A stretch of 64,000 nt of DNA, from positions 1 through 64,000 of the forward strand of contig JAEUTO010000007.1 of the NCBI GenBank assembly GCA_016787785.1, given 5' to 3'. Shown in pieces: positions 52,208-62,977 of this stretch. The notes under the pieces were generated by a model. That model saw only the letters and a program-made list of their open reading frames with translations, was not told the DNA's origin and did not search any database. A program made the translations under genes and the position numbers. Position 1 is the stretch's first letter, and each line of letters begins with the position of its first letter. The stretch is from Bacteroidia bacterium (GTDB taxonomy: Bacteria; Bacteroidota; Bacteroidia; B-17B0; Aurantibacillaceae).

Positions 52208-52837
52208 TTACTTATTTAAAATTGTTTCAAGTACTTTAATAGAACCTTCTGCAAGGATCAATGTTTCTGCATGTAAAATATCGTAGGTATTAAGGTCAGA
52301 AGCTGCAACAACTTTAGCACCTTGAATATTGCGAGATGATAGATACACGTTCTTGTTAGCATCACCTACAACCAATAATGTCTTTTTATCAGACAGGTTA
52401 AGGTTCTTCATAAGATCAACATAATTTTTTGTTTTTGGAGCTTCAAAAGAGAAGTCTTCTAAAACAGTAATTGCATTATCTTTTGCTTTGTATGATAAAG
52501 CTGAAGCACGTGCTAAAGTTTTTACCTTTTTATTTAATTTGAATGAATAATCACGCGGACGAGGTCCAAATGCGCGACCACCACCAATAAATAACGGCGA
52601 TTTCATTGAACCGGCACGAGCGCCACCAGTTCCTTTTTGTTTCTTTAATTTCTTAGTGGTACGTGCGATCTCAGCACGTTCTTTTGATTTGTGAGTACCT
52701 TGACGTTGGTTAGCTAAATATTGCTTAACATCAAGATAGATACAATGATCATTTGGCTCTACTGCAAAAATTGAATCTAAAAGATCAACTTTTTTAGTTG
52801 TTTTTTTACCACTTATATTTAATATTTCTACTTGCAT
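52208..52837 (-). CDS. rplD: 50S ribosomal protein L4
   Basis: The 209-residue protein contains the long tunnel-lining loop [60 protein letters not shown], the hallmark of L4. In E. coli it also represses the S10 operon; no matching leader could be identified here. It overlaps nothing and lies 2 bp after rplC. Confidence 0.98.
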   Translation of the reverse strand: MQVEILNISGKKTTKKVDLLDSIFAVEPNDHCIYLDVKQYLANQRQGTHKSKERAEIARTTKKLKKQKGTGGARAGSMKSPLFIGGGRAFGPRPRDYSFKLNKKVKTLARASALSYKAKDNAITVLEDFSFEAPKTKNYVDLMKNLNLSDKKTLLVVGDANKNVYLSSRNIQGAKVVAASDLNTYDILHAETLILAEGSIKVLETILNK

Positions 52838-52839
52838 GA

Positions 52840-53463
52840 TTACTTCTCGATTAAAATATAAGACCCTTTTGCACCTGGAACTGAACCTTTAATAAGGATC
52901 ACATTTTTCTCAGGCATAATTTTTACGATTTCAAGGTTTTGGATCTTTTTACGATTTCCACCCATTCTTCCGCCCATACGCTTACCCGGCATTACACGAG
53001 AAGGATCTGACGATGCACCTAATGAACCAGGAGCTCTTTCACGATCATGCTGACCATGAGATTTGTTTGCGTGGCCTACCCCGCTGAATCCGTAGCGTTT
53101 TACAACACCCTGGAAACCTTTACCTTTACTGGTTCCAACAATATCCACAAAATCACCTTCTGAGAATAAAGCAACGGTTAATACATCACCTAAATTTTTT
53201 GTTTCCTCGAAATGACGAAATTCTACAACTTTACGTTTTGGGGTCGTTTTTGCAATTTCAAAATGACCTTTCATTGCACCTGATGTGTTTTTTTCTTTTT
53301 TCTCATCAAATGACAATTGTAGAGCAGTGTAACCGTCGTTTTCATTGGTTTTTACTTGCGTAACAACGCAAGGACCCGCCTCAATAACTGTGCATGGTAA
53401 GTATTTACCATTGGCATCGAAGAAGCTCGTCATTCCTATTTTTTTACCAATTAATCCTGACAT
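52840..53463 (-). CDS. rplC: 50S ribosomal protein L3
   Basis: The 207-residue protein starts [20 protein letters not shown]. It contains [60 protein letters not shown], the extended loop reaching the peptidyl-transferase centre. At the position of the Gln methylated by PrmB in E. coli (AGQMG) an Arg is found (GGRMG). Confidence 0.98.
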   Translation of the reverse strand: MSGLIGKKIGMTSFFDANGKYLPCTVIEAGPCVVTQVKTNENDGYTALQLSFDEKKEKNTSGAMKGHFEIAKTTPKRKVVEFRHFEETKNLGDVLTVALFSEGDFVDIVGTSKGKGFQGVVKRYGFSGVGHANKSHGQHDRERAPGSLGASSDPSRVMPGKRMGGRMGGNRKKIQNLEIVKIMPEKNVILIKGSVPGAKGSYILIEK

Positions 53464-53534
53464 TTTTGTTTTTTATTTATTATTTAATTTACTAATTCTA
53501 ATTTTTTGATTTACAGCGTATTATCTGTATCCTG

Positions 53535-53840
53535 TTAAACTTTAATTTCTACTTCAACACCACTTGGTAACTCTAATTTCATTAAAGCATCAACAGTTTT
53601 TGAAGACGAACTATAAATATCTAACAAACGCTTGTAAGCGCATAATTGAAACTGATCACGCGCTTTTTTATTAACGTGTGGCGATTTCAACACCGTAAAA
53701 ATTCTTTTGTTTGTTGGTAATGGAATTGGACCATTAACCACAGCACCTGTAGCTTTTACAGTTTTAACGATCTTCTCTGCTGACTTATCAACTAAGTTGA
53801 AATCGTATGATTTTAGTTTTATTCTTATTCGTTGGCTCAT
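53535..53840 (-). CDS. rpsJ: 30S ribosomal protein S10
   Basis: The 101-residue protein has [64 protein letters not shown], a full match to S10. It is also the NusE transcription-antitermination factor. It follows fusA by 29 bp; no tuf gene lies between them. Confidence 0.98.
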   Translation of the reverse strand: MSQRIRIKLKSYDFNLVDKSAEKIVKTVKATGAVVNGPIPLPTNKRIFTVLKSPHVNKKARDQFQLCAYKRLLDIYSSSSKTVDALMKLELPSGVEVEIKV

Positions 53841-53869
53841 GTTAAAAGAACGTATTTATTTATATTAGT

Positions 53870-55987
53870 TTAAACTTTTTCTGCTTTACCTTTTGCTTTT
53901 GAAATTACATCTGCAGCAATATTTGCAGGCGCTTCGTTATAATGGCTAAATTCCATTGTAGATGTAGCACGACCTGAAGTTAAAGTACGTAACTGCGTTA
54001 CATAACCAAACATTTCAGAAAGTGGCACCTTGGCTTTAATAACCTGTGCATTTCCTTTAGAATCCATTCCTTCGATTTGTCCACGACGACGGTTTAAGTC
54101 ACCTACAACATCACCCATGTTTTGCTCTGGCGTTAAAACCTCTACTTTCATAATAGGCTCTAATAAAACCGGCTTACATTTTGGCAATGCCTCACGGAAA
54201 GCTGTACGGGCACAGATCTCAAAAGATAATGCATCCGAGTCAACCGCGTGGTATGAACCGTCTTTTAATACAACTTTTAATCCTACTAAAGGATATCCTG
54301 CTAAAACACCATTGTTTAATGAGTTTTTAAAGCCTTTTTCAACGGCAGGGATAAATTCACGTGGAATGTTACCACCAGTAATTTCATTAACGAACTGTAA
54401 AGGACCATTTTTAGAAAAATCCCAATCCGCATCAACCGGGCTTAAAGTGATTTTCATATCGGCAAATTTACCACGTCCACCAGATTGTTTTTTGTAAACT
54501 TCACGGTGATCAACGTTACCAGTAATTGCTTCTTTGTAAGCTACCTGAGGTGAACCCTGGTTAACTTCTACTTTAAATTCACGTTTTAAACGGTCAACAA
54601 TAATTTCTAAGTGAAGCTCGCCCATACCTGAGATAATGGTTTGACCAGAATCTTCATCCGTTTTAACACGGAAAGTTGGATCTTCTTCAGCTAATTTATT
54701 TAAACCCACCCCTAAACGATCTAAATCACCTTGAGTTTTAGGCTCAATAGCGATTGCGATAACCGGCTCAGGGAAATTCATTGCCTCTAATACTATCGGA
54801 TGTTTTTCATCACATAAAGTATCACCTGTACGGATATCTTTAAATCCAACTGCTGCACCAATATCTCCTGCTTCAATAAACTCAACAGGGTTTTGTTTGT
54901 TAGCATGCATTTGGAAGATACGAGATATACGTTCTTTATTACCAGAACGTGTATTTAATACATAAGAACCGGCATCCAAACGGCCTGCATAAGCACGGAA
55001 AAAGCATAAACGACCAACGAATGGATCGGTTGCAATTTTAAACGCTAAAGCAGTGAATGGTTGAGTAGCATCTGGTTTACGGGAAACTTCTTCTCCTGTA
55101 TCAGGGTTAGTACCTTTAGTCTCTGGTTTATCCAAAGGACTAGGCATTAATTCCATTACAAGGTCTAACATAGTTTGCACACCTTTGTTTTTAAAGGCAG
55201 AACCGCAAACCATTGGTACAATTTTATTTGCAACGCAAGCTTTACGCAAAGCGTCTAATACTTCTCTTTCAGTAATAGTTTCAGGAGCATCAAAGAATTT
55301 TTGCATGATATTATCATCAAAATCCGACACTGCTTCTAACATTTTTTCTCTCCACTCTGTAGCTTCTTCAAGCATATCAGCAGGAATAGGAACCTCTTTA
55401 AAGGTCATTCCTTTATCTTCTTCATTCCAAACAATACCGCGGAAGTTGATAAGATCAACCACACCAATAAAATGCTCTTCAGCACCAATTGGTAATTGTA
55501 AAGGAACAGCGTTACCGCCTAAAATTTCTCTTGTTTGTTTAACTACGTTTAAGAAGTCAGCACCCTGACGGTCCATTTTATTAACGAAACCAATACGGGT
55601 TACATTATAATTATCAGCTAAACGCCAGTTTGTCTCAGATTGAGGTTCAACACCATCAACCGCTGAGAACAAGAACACCAAACCATCTAATACACGTAAC
55701 GAACGGTTCACTTCAACTGTAAAGTCAACGTGGCCCGGTGTATCAATGATGTTGATTTTGTAATTGTTTTCACGGTATTTCCAGAAACAAGTAGTTGCAG
55801 CAGAGGTAATAGTAATACCACGCTCTTGCTCTTGAGCCATCCAATCCATGGTTGCAGCACCATCGTGAACCTCACCTATCTTGTGGTTAACACCTGTATA
55901 ATATAAAATACGCTCAGTACAAGTTGTTTTACCTGCATCAATGTGGGCTGCAATCCCAATATTACGCGTATATCTTAAGTCGCTCAT
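53870..55987 (-). CDS. fusA: Elongation factor G
   Basis: The 705-residue GTPase has G1 AHIDAGKTT (14-22), G3 DTPGH, G4 NKMD and the downstream EF-G domains II-V, ending with [33 protein letters not shown]. It moves tRNAs and mRNA through the ribosome. It sits in the str cluster between rpsG (9 bp upstream) and rpsJ. Confidence 0.98.
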   Translation of the reverse strand: MSDLRYTRNIGIAAHIDAGKTTCTERILYYTGVNHKIGEVHDGAATMDWMAQEQERGITITSAATTCFWKYRENNYKINIIDTPGHVDFTVEVNRSLRVLDGLVFLFSAVDGVEPQSETNWRLADNYNVTRIGFVNKMDRQGADFLNVVKQTREILGGNAVPLQLPIGAEEHFIGVVDLINFRGIVWNEEDKGMTFKEVPIPADMLEEATEWREKMLEAVSDFDDNIMQKFFDAPETITEREVLDALRKACVANKIVPMVCGSAFKNKGVQTMLDLVMELMPSPLDKPETKGTNPDTGEEVSRKPDATQPFTALAFKIATDPFVGRLCFFRAYAGRLDAGSYVLNTRSGNKERISRIFQMHANKQNPVEFIEAGDIGAAVGFKDIRTGDTLCDEKHPIVLEAMNFPEPVIAIAIEPKTQGDLDRLGVGLNKLAEEDPTFRVKTDEDSGQTIISGMGELHLEIIVDRLKREFKVEVNQGSPQVAYKEAITGNVDHREVYKKQSGGRGKFADMKITLSPVDADWDFSKNGPLQFVNEITGGNIPREFIPAVEKGFKNSLNNGVLAGYPLVGLKVVLKDGSYHAVDSDALSFEICARTAFREALPKCKPVLLEPIMKVEVLTPEQNMGDVVGDLNRRRGQIEGMDSKGNAQVIKAKVPLSEMFGYVTQLRTLTSGRATSTMEFSHYNEAPANIAADVISKAKGKAEKV

Positions 55988-55996
55988 TTTATTTAA

Positions 55997-56464
55997 TTAG
56001 AATCTAAAGTGTGAAAATGCTTTGTTTGCTTCTGCCATTTTATGGATATCTTCTTTCTTTTTGAAAGAAGCACCTTCTTCTTTAGAAGCTGCAACGATCT
56101 CTCCGGCTAATTTTTGAGCCATCGATTTTTCGTTACGTTTACGAGAATAAGATATTAACCATTTCATAGCCATAGAAATTTTACGGTCAGGACGAATTTC
56201 TGAAGGAATCTGGAAAGTTGAACCACCAACACGACGAGAACGAACCTCTACCTGAGGCGTTACGTTTGCTAATGCTTTTTTCCAAACTTCTAATCCATCT
56301 TCGCTCGTACGTTTAGCTACGATCTCAATTGCATCGTGAAATATGTTTGACGCGGTATTTTTCTTACCATCGTACATTAAGTTATTTAAAAAACGGGTTA
56401 CCAATGTATCGTTATAAATTGGATCTGGTAATAAAACTCGCTTCTTTGCTTTGGCTTTTCTCAT
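55997..56464 (-). CDS. rpsG: 30S ribosomal protein S7
   Basis: The 155-residue protein starts [38 protein letters not shown]. It contains [53 protein letters not shown], typical of S7, which organises the 30S head. It is 20 bp after rpsL. Confidence 0.98.
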   Translation of the reverse strand: MRKAKAKKRVLLPDPIYNDTLVTRFLNNLMYDGKKNTASNIFHDAIEIVAKRTSEDGLEVWKKALANVTPQVEVRSRRVGGSTFQIPSEIRPDRKISMAMKWLISYSRKRNEKSMAQKLAGEIVAASKEEGASFKKKEDIHKMAEANKAFSHFRF

Positions 56465-56484
56465 TGTATAAACTCTTTAAAATA

Positions 56485-56889
56485 TTATTTTTTCTTAGCA
56501 GCAGCCGCTACAGCACCTGCTTTAGGACGTTTTGTACCGTATTTAGAACGTTGTTGTTTACGACCTTCAACACCAGCGGTATCAAGGCTTCCACGAACAA
56601 TGTGATAACGAACACCCGGTAAGTCTTTTACACGACCACCACGTACCAAAACGATACTGTGCTCTTGCAAGTTGTGACCTTCACCCGGAATATAGGCAAT
56701 AATCTCTTGTTTGTTAGTTAAACGAACCTTTGCAACCTTGCGCATTGCAGAGTTAGGTTTCTTAGGGGTTGTTGTGTACACCTTGGTACAAACACCACGG
56801 CGTTGTGGACATGAGTCCAAAGCGGCCGATTTGCTCTTGTTGGTCGGTTTTGTGCGACCTTTTCTTACTAATTGCTGTATTGTAGGCAT
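56485..56889 (-). CDS. rpsL: 30S ribosomal protein S12
   Basis: The 134-residue protein starts [50 protein letters not shown]. The two lysines at the classical streptomycin-resistance sites are present (TPKKPNSA and [10 protein letters not shown]), so these sites are wild-type. The C-terminus has a short Ala/Lys-rich extension. It is the first gene of the ribosomal cluster, with a strong promoter upstream. Confidence 0.98.
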   Translation of the reverse strand: MPTIQQLVRKGRTKPTNKSKSAALDSCPQRRGVCTKVYTTTPKKPNSAMRKVAKVRLTNKQEIIAYIPGEGHNLQEHSIVLVRGGRVKDLPGVRYHIVRGSLDTAGVEGRKQQRSKYGTKRPKAGAVAAAAKKK

Positions 56890-56951
56890 TTTAAATCCTT
56901 TGTGTTACTTGATATTATTGGTTTTCAGCTGTTTCCCTTTTTTAGGGAGGG

Positions 56952-56982
56952 CAAAGATAGGAAAAGATTTTCAACAAGCAAC
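56952..56982 (-). promoter_or_regulatory. Promoter of the ribosomal protein cluster
   Basis: On the minus strand GTTG (56982-56979), 19 bp, TATCTTTG (56959-56952) closely match TTTG-N19-TAnnTTTG. A leader of about 55 nt to rpsL contains TCCCT-AAAAA-AGGGA, a small hairpin (about 56932-56947). Confidence 0.7.
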
Positions 56983-57092
56983 AATTTTGTTCATTTATTT
57001 TTGGCTTTTGAACAATTTTTTTATACTCTACGTCGAATTTGTGGAAAACTTCACGAAAAATTGACTTTTGGCAAAAAAATTTCCAACCGGTT

Positions 57093-58154
57093 TTAGTTGG
57101 ATTTCAGACTATCTGTTTTTGAAATTTCGGGCTGAATTTCGGCCACTTTTTCTTCGTTCACAACCCCATCTTCCCCAATCAGATCAATAATGTACGACGA
57201 ATAATCGTTTTTTAGGTTTTTCGGGATCTTAAATTCGTAGGTTTTTTTATCTGGATTATTTAACGATTCGCCCAACAGCCAAGGGTTATGAAGCTTAACT
57301 ATGGTTTTATTACAGCCAAAATATTTGGCCAAACTGGCAATATTTGTTACCGAAGAATCAACTTTATACGTTTTTAAAGGAATTTTGGCAAAATAAGTGA
57401 GCTTTTTTTTCTTAATTCCAAAATGAGCTGGGTTCGAAAGCAGTGTTTTATAGGCTAAAATCCGGTACACAAAACTGCCCGTTTCGCTGTTTAACAAAAG
57501 ATCGTAATAATTATCGCTTTTTTGGCGCTTTAAAGCCGATTGAATGCCGCCAATTCCCAGATTATAAGCTGCTGCAGCAAGTGTCCAGTTCTTAAAAATA
57601 GCATAGGCATCTTTAATGTGCTGGCAGGCCGCGCGGGTAGCCTTTTCCACGTCTAACCGCTCATCTACCGACCCGTTTACCTCTAGCCCGTAATTTTGAG
57701 CCGAAGCCGGCATTAATTGCCAAAAACCCGCAGCCCCTGCTGGAGAAACCACATTTGACAAATGACTTTCAATTACCGCAACGTACTTAAAATCGTCGGG
57801 AATGCCCTGCTGCTTTAGGATGGGTTCGATATATGGAAACCATTTTTGTGCTTTTGTAAATAAAATAGCCGATGATTGCCAGTGTTTGTTGTTAAAAAAT
57901 TCCTGTTCAAGATCTTCTTTGATGGCCATGCTGTTTGCAGGTATCTTCTCTCCACAAAACTCCAGATTTGACGGGATGTTTAAACCTAATACGTTTTGGT
58001 TATTATTGCTGTAAGAAAGCGAATTTACTGATGGTTGAAGAACGTAGATCTTTAAAAAAATAAACAACGCTACAAATACCACAAAAAAAACAACCGTTAG
58101 GGTGGTTAAATTGAGTCGCGAAAAAAAATGAAAGAATATTTTTTTAGAGGTCAC
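57093..58154 (-). CDS. Membrane-anchored lytic murein transglycosylase (SLT domain)
   Basis: The 353-residue protein has an N-terminal membrane anchor (about 17-37). The SLT lysozyme-like domain (about 105-240) has the catalytic Glu129 in YVAVIESHLSN, SPAGAAGFWQLMPASAQNYGL, and AAAYNLGIGGI. The C-terminal part (about 250-330) resembles a LysM-type or MltD tail (TNIASLAKYFGCNKTIVKLHNPWL). Such enzymes cleave peptidoglycan between MurNAc and GlcNAc, forming anhydro ends. Its start overlaps the preceding transferase gene by 4 bp, tying wall remodelling to the polysaccharide locus. Confidence 0.88.
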   Translation of the reverse strand: MTSKKIFFHFFSRLNLTTLTVVFFVVFVALFIFLKIYVLQPSVNSLSYSNNNQNVLGLNIPSNLEFCGEKIPANSMAIKEDLEQEFFNNKHWQSSAILFTKAQKWFPYIEPILKQQGIPDDFKYVAVIESHLSNVVSPAGAAGFWQLMPASAQNYGLEVNGSVDERLDVEKATRAACQHIKDAYAIFKNWTLAAAAYNLGIGGIQSALKRQKSDNYYDLLLNSETGSFVYRILAYKTLLSNPAHFGIKKKKLTYFAKIPLKTYKVDSSVTNIASLAKYFGCNKTIVKLHNPWLLGESLNNPDKKTYEFKIPKNLKNDYSSYIIDLIGEDGVVNEEKVAEIQPEISKTDSLKSN

Positions 58155-59203
58155 TTTCTCTTTATAACGGTATTTACATATAAAGATACGAATACCAAAA
58201 GGATGTAAAAAATGGAAACATAAAAAAGTGCATAACTAAAGTGAAACACAAGCAAATAGGCTAATACAGAGCCAATTGAGCTAATAACAAAATATAAGAT
58301 CGCTATCCTTTTCTCGGTAATTCCTTTAAAAAACAAATGATGTGTTGTGTGATCCTTTCCGCCAATAAAAGGCGATCTGCCACTTCGCAAACGATTAAAA
58401 ACAACCGTAAAGGTATCTGTTAAAGGGAGCAAAAATACCAACAACACCAATAAAATATTTACCAGCGGAAAACCACCAATAAGCCCCGGGCTTGGGCCGT
58501 TCCAGCAATTATCAATACCCATTACCGCCAAAAATAAACCTAAGAATTGGCTACCCGTATCGCCCATGAACATTTTTGAAGGATGGAAATTGTAAATTAA
58601 AAAGCCTGATAAAGCGCCTAGAATGCCCAAATTTAATGTAGTTGAATAGCTATTGGTATTGAATAAAGAAATATTTAGAGTAGCCATAAACAAACAAATT
58701 ACAATAGAGATGATGGTAGTTATACCATCCATATTATCCAACATGTTTATTGAATTCATAACGCCCACCACCCAAAAAATAGTAATCAGGTAATTAATAA
58801 ATTCATTTTGAAAAATGCGAACGCTGTGCCCCGAAAAAATAATTATAAAGGCACAAAAAACCTGTGTTAAAAATTTTAATAGTGGCTGCGTATTAAAAGC
58901 GTCATCGGCCAAACCCATTAAAAACGCAAGTGTTGCGGCAATTAAGATGCCCACAATTTGTAAATTAAATCCATTGCTTGGCGGCAATAACAGGGTAAAA
59001 ATAAATGCAAATAAAAAAATAAGATAAAAAGAAATTCCTCCCAAAGCAGGTTTTGCGTTATTATTCCATCTTGCCTGAAATTCTTCTTTGCTTCTGATAC
59101 CAAGTGTTTGCGCAAAACGCAAGAGAATGTAATTTATAAGTAAAGAAAAAATAAAACACAAAAAGAAAAGAGAAGTTAATATTATGGGATAATTTATCTT
59201 CAT
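58151..59203 (-). CDS. WecA/MraY-type undecaprenyl-phosphate sugar-1-phosphate transferase
   Basis: The 350-residue membrane protein has about ten helices. The family motifs are GLADDAFNTQPLLKFL, the catalytic NSINMLDNMDGI, FNFHPSKMFMGDTGSQFLGLF-like segments, and IGGKDHTTHHLFF (HIHH-type motif). It belongs to glycosyltransferase family 4, which starts polysaccharide or O-antigen synthesis by loading a sugar phosphate onto undecaprenyl phosphate. Its place beside wza/wzc and rfbC points to a surface polysaccharide rather than peptidoglycan. It lies 2 bp after rfbC. Confidence 0.88.
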   Translation of the reverse strand: MKINYPIILTSLFFLCFIFSLLINYILLRFAQTLGIRSKEEFQARWNNNAKPALGGISFYLIFLFAFIFTLLLPPSNGFNLQIVGILIAATLAFLMGLADDAFNTQPLLKFLTQVFCAFIIIFSGHSVRIFQNEFINYLITIFWVVGVMNSINMLDNMDGITTIISIVICLFMATLNISLFNTNSYSTTLNLGILGALSGFLIYNFHPSKMFMGDTGSQFLGLFLAVMGIDNCWNGPSPGLIGGFPLVNILLVLLVFLLPLTDTFTVVFNRLRSGRSPFIGGKDHTTHHLFFKGITEKRIAILYFVISSIGSVLAYLLVFHFSYALFYVSIFYILLVFVSLYVNTVIKRK

Positions 59204-59205
59204 TT

Positions 59206-59748
59206 TTAGAACATACTTACAAAACCCTTAAAGGGCTTACCTTCCAGGTCTTTCGCCGAAAGCAAGGGATCGTTATAATTCCATTTAATAGCAATGTCTT
59301 TATCATTCCACAACAAACAATCTTCTGCAGCTTTATTGTAAAAATTGGTGCATTTGTATGAGAAAATTGTATTGTTCTCTAAGGTTAAAAAACCATGTGC
59401 AAAACCCGGAGGAACGTACATCATCCACTTATTTTTTTCGGTAAGTTCTAAACCAAACCATTTACCATAGGTGGCAGAGTTCTTTCTTATATCTACCACA
59501 ACATCCAATACTGCGCCTGTAATTACACGTACCAGTTTACCCTGGGCGTGCGGCGGGTTTTGAAAGTGAAGGCCCCTTAAAACGCCTTTTTGAGAGAGCG
59601 ATTGGTTATCTTGAACAAATTCAAGATCCAAGCCTGCTTGTTTAAATAAATTTTGGTTATAGCTTTCAAAAAAATAACCACGCTCATCTTCAAAAACCCT
59701 TGGTTTAAGTACAAACAATCCTTTAAGTTCTGTTTCAATAACTTCCAT
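59206..59748 (-). CDS. rfbC: dTDP-4-dehydrorhamnose 3,5-epimerase
   Basis: The 180-residue cupin enzyme converts dTDP-4-keto-6-deoxyglucose to the L-rhamnose precursor. Markers are the catalytic His in VLRGLHFQNPPHAQGKLVRV, DVVVDIRKNSATYGKWFGLELTEKN, and MMYVPPGFAHGFLTLE. The other rhamnose genes (rfbA, rfbB, rfbD) are not in the window. Its start shares one base with the wzc stop, so it is part of the polysaccharide operon. Confidence 0.95.
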   Translation of the reverse strand: MEVIETELKGLFVLKPRVFEDERGYFFESYNQNLFKQAGLDLEFVQDNQSLSQKGVLRGLHFQNPPHAQGKLVRVITGAVLDVVVDIRKNSATYGKWFGLELTEKNKWMMYVPPGFAHGFLTLENNTIFSYKCTNFYNKAAEDCLLWNDKDIAIKWNYNDPLLSAKDLEGKPFKGFVSMF

Positions 59749-62171
59749 TAACTCATTTTTCTTTTGCTGCGTTTACTAAATTTTTCGTCTTCACTATAGT
59801 AACCACTTCCATAGCCATAGCCGTAACCATAACCATAGCCATAATTATAACTGTAAATTTTCTTGCTAATATCTACATCATTTAACACCACTGCTAAATT
59901 ATGAACCTTTGTTTCGTTTTTTAGCCTGTCCAGTATCTGCGTGAACATTTTTTTAGAATACCCTGCTCTAAAAACATAAATAGGATAATTAGCCATTTTT
60001 ATGGTTTCTATACCATCTGTAACCAAACCAACTGGTGCATTATCTATAACAATATAATCAAATTGAGTTTTTAACTCATCAATAACTTCTTTTAATTTTT
60101 TACTTAAAATTAATTCAGACGGGTTTGGAGGCGCCGGACCCGCTGTAATAAATTTTAAATTTTCCATTGGACTGGTATTAAAACACTCATCCAAGCGGGT
60201 CATGCCTGTTAAGATCGTGCTCATACCAACATTATTTGGGACACCAAAACCTTTATGGATCTTAGGTTTACGCATGTCAAGGTCAATAATAACTACTTTT
60301 TTACCGGTAAAAGCTAAAATGCCCGCAATATTAATAGCCACAAAGGTTTTACCCTCGCCACTTATGGTTGATGTAATAGAAACGATCTTAGGGCCCTCAG
60401 TGGCGTCAATAAACGTTAGGTTGGAACGAATAGATCTGAATGCCTCGCTAATAATTGCCTTAGGGTTCTTATCCACAATTAACTGCGATACCGGAATATC
60501 GCTTTGGTATTTTGGAATAACTCCCAATAATGCAATATTGCCTGATGAGTAACGGGTAATGTCTTTTAATGAATATATTTTATCGTGGAAAATATAACGC
60601 ACAAAAACCAATGCCAGAGATATAAGCAGGGCGCCTAAGAAAGCAACTAAAATCGCATTCCTATTATTTGGAGATACTTTTGCGCCAATGCCAAGTGCTT
60701 TCTCCAAAATAATATTCTTAGATACATAACCTGCTTTTGAAATAGAGAACTCGGTCTTTTTTTCAAGTAACATGGTGTAGTATTTTTCACTTATGGCATA
60801 TAATCTGTTCAAACGAGAGAACTCAACTTCATCTTCGGGATTTTGATTTAACTTAGATTTAAAATCGGTTGATTTCTCTAGTAGGTTTTTGTACTTGGTC
60901 TTATAACGTAATTTAACCGCATCTAAGCTTTCTAAAAGTAATTTTTTCTGATTTTCGAGTTGGTAATTAACCTGTTTTATATTTTCGGAATTTGGCGTAA
61001 CAGCATACAGCAAATTTTCCTTTTCAATTAAAAGTTTTTGAATTGTTTGTGTTATCTCTTTTATTAAATTTTCATATTCTGTTCCAGATATCAACGAAAT
61101 TAATTGGTAAATATCAATGCCTTTATTTTTGTTAATATTCTTTTGGATCTCATCAACAATGCGCTCTTCCATTTCTACTTTTAAAAGTTGATCTTCAACA
61201 GATGAATAACGTATAAGCTCAGAATTTATAAGGATATCTTTTTCGCTAAATTTTTTTTCCTGTTTAAATTTTTGCAAATTCCCTTCAGTATCTTTAAGAT
61301 CGTTAAAAACAACGCCCAATTGTGTATCAATAAACAATAAAATGTTGCGCGAACTCTCACTTTTTCTTTCTACATCGTAGTTCAAGTACTCTTCAGTAAT
61401 GGCATTTACTATATCGGTTGATTTAAGAGGGTTTACATCCTGCACTTTTATTAAGATAGTCTTAGCCAATTCGTTTATAAGTCGTATCTCCAGTTTACTT
61501 TGTAAAATGGAAGTTACCGCGTCAATATCAGAAATAGTAAAATAAAGAGAAGTATTCTCTTTTAAAATATCTGCAATTTGTTCTTTACTTAGCTTTGGAT
61601 TGATAAAAATATTAATATCAAATTCATTGGTTTTTAACCAATTGTTTATTTCAAATTTTTCTAATTTGTTACCTATCTTTAAAACACCGCCCATTAATTT
61701 GGGATTCAATTCAACATATATTTTTTGTCCATAAGCCATTCCCGCCTTAGGATTGATCTTTATTAAATAGGGAGAAGAATGGTATAATTCATTGCTCTTA
61801 AAAGTACCCTCACTGAAGTAGTTAACGCCAATGTCGAGTTTTTCTACAACACGTTTTAAAAATACCCGTGATTTAATTTGCTCGATCTTTTCTGCAATTA
61901 AATTATTGTTGTTATCAAAATTATTTAGCTTTAGTATTTCATCGGCCTTATTGGCATCATTTATCTGTAAAACCGCTTTTGATTCAAAAATTGGTTGGCT
62001 GTAGCGCAGATATAGAAAAGCAAGAGAAAATGAAATAATGAAAAATAAAACGATAAAAAATTTACTTTTATTGAACAGGAATGCAATTACCCCAATATCA
62101 AAATTGGTATTAAACCTCTCGGTTATATCCTTTAATTGATTATTAGTTGATTCTACCTGAGGATCTAGCAT
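59748..62171 (-). CDS. Wzc-type polysaccharide co-polymerase / tyrosine autokinase
   Basis: The 807-residue protein has two membrane helices (about 32-50 and 503-522) enclosing a long periplasmic Wzz domain with coiled coils. The cytoplasmic BY-kinase domain follows. Its Walker A (STISGEGKTFVAI) is near residue 600, Walker A' is VVIIDLDMRKPKIH, and Walker B is FDYIVIDNAPVG. The C-terminus holds a tyrosine cluster (SYNYGYGYGYGYGYGSGYY), the usual autophosphorylation tail, here built of nearly pure GY pairs. It controls chain length and export of a surface polysaccharide together with the Wza protein encoded just upstream (1 bp gap). Confidence 0.92.
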   Translation of the reverse strand: MLDPQVESTNNQLKDITERFNTNFDIGVIAFLFNKSKFFIVLFFIISFSLAFLYLRYSQPIFESKAVLQINDANKADEILKLNNFDNNNNLIAEKIEQIKSRVFLKRVVEKLDIGVNYFSEGTFKSNELYHSSPYLIKINPKAGMAYGQKIYVELNPKLMGGVLKIGNKLEKFEINNWLKTNEFDINIFINPKLSKEQIADILKENTSLYFTISDIDAVTSILQSKLEIRLINELAKTILIKVQDVNPLKSTDIVNAITEEYLNYDVERKSESSRNILLFIDTQLGVVFNDLKDTEGNLQKFKQEKKFSEKDILINSELIRYSSVEDQLLKVEMEERIVDEIQKNINKNKGIDIYQLISLISGTEYENLIKEITQTIQKLLIEKENLLYAVTPNSENIKQVNYQLENQKKLLLESLDAVKLRYKTKYKNLLEKSTDFKSKLNQNPEDEVEFSRLNRLYAISEKYYTMLLEKKTEFSISKAGYVSKNIILEKALGIGAKVSPNNRNAILVAFLGALLISLALVFVRYIFHDKIYSLKDITRYSSGNIALLGVIPKYQSDIPVSQLIVDKNPKAIISEAFRSIRSNLTFIDATEGPKIVSITSTISGEGKTFVAINIAGILAFTGKKVVIIDLDMRKPKIHKGFGVPNNVGMSTILTGMTRLDECFNTSPMENLKFITAGPAPPNPSELILSKKLKEVIDELKTQFDYIVIDNAPVGLVTDGIETIKMANYPIYVFRAGYSKKMFTQILDRLKNETKVHNLAVVLNDVDISKKIYSYNYGYGYGYGYGYGSGYYSEDEKFSKRSKRKMS

Positions 62172-62172
62172 T

Positions 62173-62928
62173 TTATTTTAGCCTATAAAACTGGAAAAGT
62201 ATCAATGCACTTGTTATTAATGTTATAAGAGGTGTAATTTCTGTTGCTAAAGTTTTAAAAGGCCTGTATCTTGGTTCAACATAAATAATATCGTTAGCCT
62301 GCACCTTAGAGTTTCCAAGGGTAATACCTTCTATTTTTGAAAGATCCATTAAATAAACATAAGGTTTTTGCAACGGATCTACATTATTACGAATTAATTT
62401 TACTTTATAGGCTTTGCCATCTTCAGGAATACCCCCTGCGGACGCTATAGCTTCCATAACTGTGGTATTGTTATTTGCAAGGCCAATAACCTTTGCCTGA
62501 CCACTATTACCCGGAAAAACAATTACGCGTTTATTAATTACTTTAAGTGTTACAAATGGCTTAACATAAAACTCCGCATATTTATCTTCCATCACTTTTT
62601 CAGCTTCCCTAATGGTCAATCCTGCTATATTAAACCTGTTCAATAAAGGCATTTTAATGTTGCCATCGCTTTCAACTATAACATCCAGGTCGTTCCTAAA
62701 TGCACCTGCAGTAGTACTCGCCAAATCTATCAACTTAAAACCATCGTTTGTAAATACCCTATACTGAATAGCGTCATTTGGCGCAATTTTATAATCTAAT
62801 CGGGCTAAAGAATCTACTAATTTATCATAGTTGTAATCCTTTGGAGTTTTAAGCATTAAGTTAGACTTAAATATCTTACAGGATGAAAAAATCAGTAGGC
62901 ATGAAAAAATTAGAATAAGGTTTCTCAT
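62173..62928 (-). CDS. Wza-type polysaccharide export lipoprotein
   Basis: The 251-residue protein has a lipobox (LLIFSSC, Cys17). The polysaccharide-export domain (about 50-135) has YKIAPNDAIQYRVFTNDGF, VESDGNIKMPLLNRFNIAGLTIREAEKVM and YVKPFVTLKVINKRVIVFPG. A SLBB-type domain follows (about 140-215; TTVMEAIASAGGIPEDGKAYKVKLIR). A C-terminal hydrophobic segment (about 228-247) resembles the membrane-spanning end of Bacteroidota exporters. It forms the outer-membrane exit channel for the polysaccharide. Confidence 0.92.
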   Translation of the reverse strand: MRNLILIFSCLLIFSSCKIFKSNLMLKTPKDYNYDKLVDSLARLDYKIAPNDAIQYRVFTNDGFKLIDLASTTAGAFRNDLDVIVESDGNIKMPLLNRFNIAGLTIREAEKVMEDKYAEFYVKPFVTLKVINKRVIVFPGNSGQAKVIGLANNNTTVMEAIASAGGIPEDGKAYKVKLIRNNVDPLQKPYVYLMDLSKIEGITLGNSKVQANDIIYVEPRYRPFKTLATEITPLITLITSALILFQFYRLK

Positions 62929-62977
62929 AGTTATAATACAAATATATTAATTTTAAGGCTACTATTAACAGAAAAAT

